Positions 6,395 through 8,156 of a stretch of 8,156 nt of DNA are shown here, piece by piece (within the stretch, counting starts at the first letter, position 1; every line of letters starts with the position of its first letter). Position numbers and translations under genes: made by a program. Origin of the DNA: an uncultured Oscillospiraceae bacterium (GTDB taxonomy: Bacteria; Bacillota; Clostridia; Oscillospirales; Oscillospiraceae). The DNA is taken from NCBI GenBank assembly GCA_947631805.1, contig CANRNA010000074.1, forward strand, positions 1 through 8,156, given 5' to 3'. The notes under the pieces are model-generated. The model did not search any database. It was not told the origin of the DNA and saw only the letters and a program-made list of their open reading frames with translations.

Positions 6395-6548
6395 ATATAA
6401 CATGGAGTATTGAGTTCCGCTGAAATACGCACTCTACGCTCCGCAGGCCGCTCCCCGCCCGGCGCTCCAGGGACTGGCCCATCACGTTCATCCCGAACAA
6501 AAACAGGCTCAGCCCGCCCAGCAAAGACAACAGATCGAAAATATCCAT
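6381..6548 (-). pseudogene. Truncated cotransporter 5' end giving a chimeric 55-residue frame
   Basis: The first 37 codons are identical to the cotransporter gene (MDIFDLLSLLGG to GSGLRS). At 6438 the homology stops and the frame runs into foreign DNA for 18 more codons (VECVFQRNS to VIFTPT) before TAA at 6381-6383, overlapping the end of the permease gene in antisense. Its ribosome binding site AAGGAG and Pho-type promoter are both preserved, so it could be transcribed and translated. It has one hydrophobic segment and no transport signature, so no phosphate transport is expected. It is best treated as a by-product of the duplication. Confidence 0.65.
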
Positions 6549-6697
6549 GCGTTCTCTCCTTTGCGTTATCTCTGCCTTTCATTGTACCGGGACATTGTAA
6601 AGTCCGTCACCGTCCCCATGTAAAATCCATGTAAAACGCCCGCGCTCAATAATGGCGCCCGCGCCGGGACAGCCAGCGGGGCCCGCAGGACAGCGGC
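6438..6697. repeat. Direct repeat copy B: truncated cotransporter 5' end and promoter
   Basis: This is the second copy of 3228-3487, in the same orientation. The left edge is sharp: homology begins at GCTCCGCAGG (6438), directly after foreign DNA ending ACTCTAC. The right part runs smoothly into the phoR terminator, so this copy keeps the original neighbourhood of the promoter, while copy A keeps the original gene. Confidence 0.95.
6581..6636 (-). promoter_or_regulatory. Pho-type promoter, copy B
   Basis: On the minus strand the tandem units read TTTTACATGG (complement of 6627-6636 and 6616-6625), again 11 bases apart. A third TTTACA lies at the complement of 6596-6601 and a -10 TACAAT at 6581-6586. 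Compared with copy A, each tandem unit differs by one base at the same position (TAG against TGG). All TTTACA cores are intact. It would now drive the truncated frame and read antisense into the permease gene. Confidence 0.6.
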
Positions 6698-6702
6698 AAA
6701 AA

Positions 6703-6738
6703 GTCCGTACCCCCGAAAAGAGTACGGACAATTTTGTT
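6703..6738. terminator. Bidirectional terminator downstream of phoR
   Basis: GTCCGTAC (6703-6710) pairs with GTACGGAC (6722-6729) around an 11-base loop. On the plus strand ATTTTGTTTTGTT follows. On the minus strand TTTTTG follows, giving a proper intrinsic terminator for the kinase gene, whose stop codon is 23 bases upstream. It would separate kinase transcription from the Pho-type promoter of the cotransporter gene. Confidence 0.75.
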
Positions 6739-6752
6739 TTGTTATCGTTCCC

Positions 6753-8156
6753 TCACGCCCGTTTCAGGGGGAAGCGGACAGTCATCTCCGTGCCCCGGCC
6801 CGGCTCGCTGACAAGGTCCACCTTCGCCCCGTGGACGAGGGCGGCGTGCTTGACGATGGAAAGGCCCAGGCCCGTCCCGGCTATCTTGCCGCAGCGGCTC
6901 TTCTCCCCCCGGTAAAACCGCTCGAATATGTGCTCCTGCTGGGCGGCGGGGATGCCCGCGCCGTCGTCCCGGACCCGCAGGAGCGCCCCTCCCTCCTCCG
7001 GCTCCGCCGTGACGGTCACGTGCCCGCCCGGATGGTTATACTTGATGCCGTTTTCACACAGATTGAACACGATGGAGTGCACCAGGGACGGGATGGCCTC
7101 CATCACCACGCTCTCCCCCTTCACCTCCACGGCCACGCCCGCCTTTTCCGCCTCCGCCGCCAGCTCGCCCGCGGCAGAGACGGCGGCCGCGTACAGGTCC
7201 GTCTGCTCGAAGCCCATATCCTTCGCCCCCTCGTCCAGATGGGACAGGCTTATGATGTCCTCCACCAGCTTCACCAGAAGCTGCGCCTCGTCGTATATCT
7301 TTCCCGCGAAGGGGCGGATGTCCTCCTGGCGGGCCACGCCGTTTTCCATGAGCTCCGCGTAGCCGGATATGACGTGCAGAGGGGTCTTCAGCTCGTGGGA
7401 GACGTTGGCGGTGAACTCCCGGCGCATGGCCTCCGCCTCGGCCTTCTCCGTCTCGTCCAGCAGCAGCATGGCCACGCCGGATATCTCCCCGCCGCTGGTC
7501 ACCGGGCTGGCGCTCAGCCGGTAAAGCCGCTCATGCAGGCGGATATATCTCTCCGCCGCCTCCCCTTGCCCGGCCCGTGCCAAGGCGTCCTGGACGTCCA
7601 GGTCCCGGCACAGCGTCAGGATATCCTCCCCCACGGCGGGCCCCTTCACGTCCAAAAGCTCCGCCGCCGCCTGGTTGATGCTGATGATCCTCCCCTTCGT
7701 CCCCAGCAGGACGATGCCCTCCCGCATGCTGCCGGTGACGGCGTCAAACTCGTCCCGCCGCTGGCTTATCTCCGCGCTCTGTGCCCGGAGCTGTCGCTGC
7801 TGGGCGTCCAGGCGGCGCAGCAGGGGCGCTATCTCCTCGTAGCCCTCGTTTTCCAAGGGCGCGTCCAAATCTATGCCGTTCAATGGCTCCACGATGCGCC
7901 TGGAAAGCCTCCGTGCCAGGGCCACCGACAGCACCAGGGCGATGACGATCACCGCCGCGATGCCCTGTCCCACCCCCAGCAGCATGGTCAGGATGGAGCT
8001 CTGGGCGATGGCCAGGCGCAGCACCGTCCCGTCCTCCAGCCGCTGGGCGGCGTAGAGCATCCGCTCCGTCAGGGTGGCGCTCAGCCGCTGGCTCTGGCCG
8101 AAGCCGCTCTCCAGGGCCTGGCGCACCTCCTCCCGCTCCAGGTGGTTTTCCATGGC
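6753..8156 (-). CDS. phoR: PhoR-type sensor histidine kinase (5' end beyond the window)
   Basis: The visible 467 codons run off the window. An ATG at 8151-8153 is unlikely to be the start, because the residues before the membrane helix (MENHLEREEVRQAL, then RMLYAAQRLEDGTVLRLA) match the end of the extracytoplasmic domain of PhoR-like kinases. Numbering from that Met: one membrane helix at about 54-80, a HAMP-like linker to about 125, a PAS domain (about 135-235, with GIVLLGTKGRIISIN), the HisKA domain with phosphoacceptor H253 in NVSHELKTPLH, then the HATPase_c domain with N box NLCENGIKYN (364-373), G1 DDGAGIP (396-402), F box FERFYRG (410-416) and G2 GTGLGLSI (426-433). PhoR kinases phosphorylate PhoP/PhoB when phosphate is scarce; the partner gene would lie to the right. 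The nearby PhoU-fused phosphate transporter and Pho-type boxes support this specificity, which is otherwise inferred. Confidence 0.85.
   Translation of the reverse strand, partial: AMENHLEREEVRQALESGFGQSQRLSATLTERMLYAAQRLEDGTVLRLAIAQSSILTMLLGVGQGIAAVIVIALVLSVALARRLSRRIVEPLNGIDLDAPLENEGYEEIAPLLRRLDAQQRQLRAQSAEISQRRDEFDAVTGSMREGIVLLGTKGRIISINQAAAELLDVKGPAVGEDILTLCRDLDVQDALARAGQGEAAERYIRLHERLYRLSASPVTSGGEISGVAMLLLDETEKAEAEAMRREFTANVSHELKTPLHVISGYAELMENGVARQEDIRPFAGKIYDEAQLLVKLVEDIISLSHLDEGAKDMGFEQTDLYAAAVSAAGELAAEAEKAGVAVEVKGESVVMEAIPSLVHSIVFNLCENGIKYNHPGGHVTVTAEPEEGGALLRVRDDGAGIPAAQQEHIFERFYRGEKSRCGKIAGTGLGLSIVKHAALVHGAKVDLVSEPGRGTEMTVRFPLKRA

Larger units (their letters stand above)
3488..6437. 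mobile_element. Inserted foreign segment between the cotransporter promoter and phoR
   Basis: The segment lies exactly between the two copies of the 260-bp repeat and separates a phosphate transporter promoter from the kinase gene. It contains an rlmD/recombinase-tail fusion remnant, a terminator and a TetR-ABC-permease operon. From about 3620 onward it is visibly richer in A+T than both flanks. It has no transposase and no clear terminal inverted repeats, so it is not an insertion sequence. It looks like the left end of an integrative element (an att junction plus adjacent cargo) moved here. The 43 bases between the permease stop and the repeat (6395-6437) hold no recognisable gene; only a weak GTATT/AATAC pairing is visible. 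Confidence 0.65.

Noticed and set aside
6395..6437. Possible transposon end or terminator after the permease
   Set aside because: Only a 5-bp GTATT/AATAC pairing without a T-run is visible, and no matching inverted end exists near 3488.
6349..6582. A minus-strand frame with an identical stretch opposite 3256-3372
   Set aside because: Both copies are alternative-frame readings of the duplicated cotransporter 5' end. The duplication explains the match, and the true frame starts at 6548.
1..8156. CRISPR arrays, tRNA or rRNA genes, riboswitches
   Set aside because: No regularly spaced repeats, no cloverleaf-like sequence and no conserved rRNA segments were seen. The only long repeat is the 260-bp pair.

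Overview
The window looks like chromosome from a Gram-positive anaerobe of the Clostridia, probably a GC-rich gut member of the Oscillospiraceae type. This is inferred from the gene families and their order; no ribosomal marker is present. Most of the sequence is GC-rich. A block from about 3620 to 6437 is clearly richer in A+T and uses different codons, so it is probably acquired DNA.

Layout from left to right: (1) the C-terminal 222 residues of a large serine site-specific recombinase (1-669, +), the edge of an integrative element that continues to the left; (2) a sugar phosphate isomerase/epimerase-like TIM-barrel protein (748-1530, +), converging through a long terminator hairpin on (3) a Na+/phosphate cotransporter with a PhoU-like tail (1587-3338, -), which has a phosphate-regulon type promoter; (4) an insertion of about 2.95 kb between that promoter and the histidine kinase gene. 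The insertion carries a remnant of the 3' end of rlmD/rumA fused to an element-type tail, a terminator, and a tight operon of a TetR repressor, an ABC ATPase and an 8-TM FtsX-like permease (3983-6394, +); (5) a second, truncated copy of the cotransporter gene's 5' end plus its promoter (6438-about 6697); (6) a bidirectional terminator and a PhoR-type sensor kinase (6753 to beyond 8156, -), cut by the window end.

How the parts fit: the undisturbed order was probably rlmD, isomerase, cotransporter (-), phoR (-), so the kinase that senses phosphate limitation sat next to a phosphate importer it likely controls. An element whose crossover site lies inside its own recombinase gene appears to have integrated at the 3' end of rlmD. 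The two genes then exchanged C-termini: the recombinase now ends in a short rlmD-like tail, and an rlmD fragment carries what I recognise as the recombinase-type tail. The second of these junctions, with its drug-efflux-like cargo, lies between the cotransporter and phoR, flanked by a direct repeat of about 260 bp. This is the most unusual feature of the window. It may be a real rearrangement, or an assembly join between strain variants.
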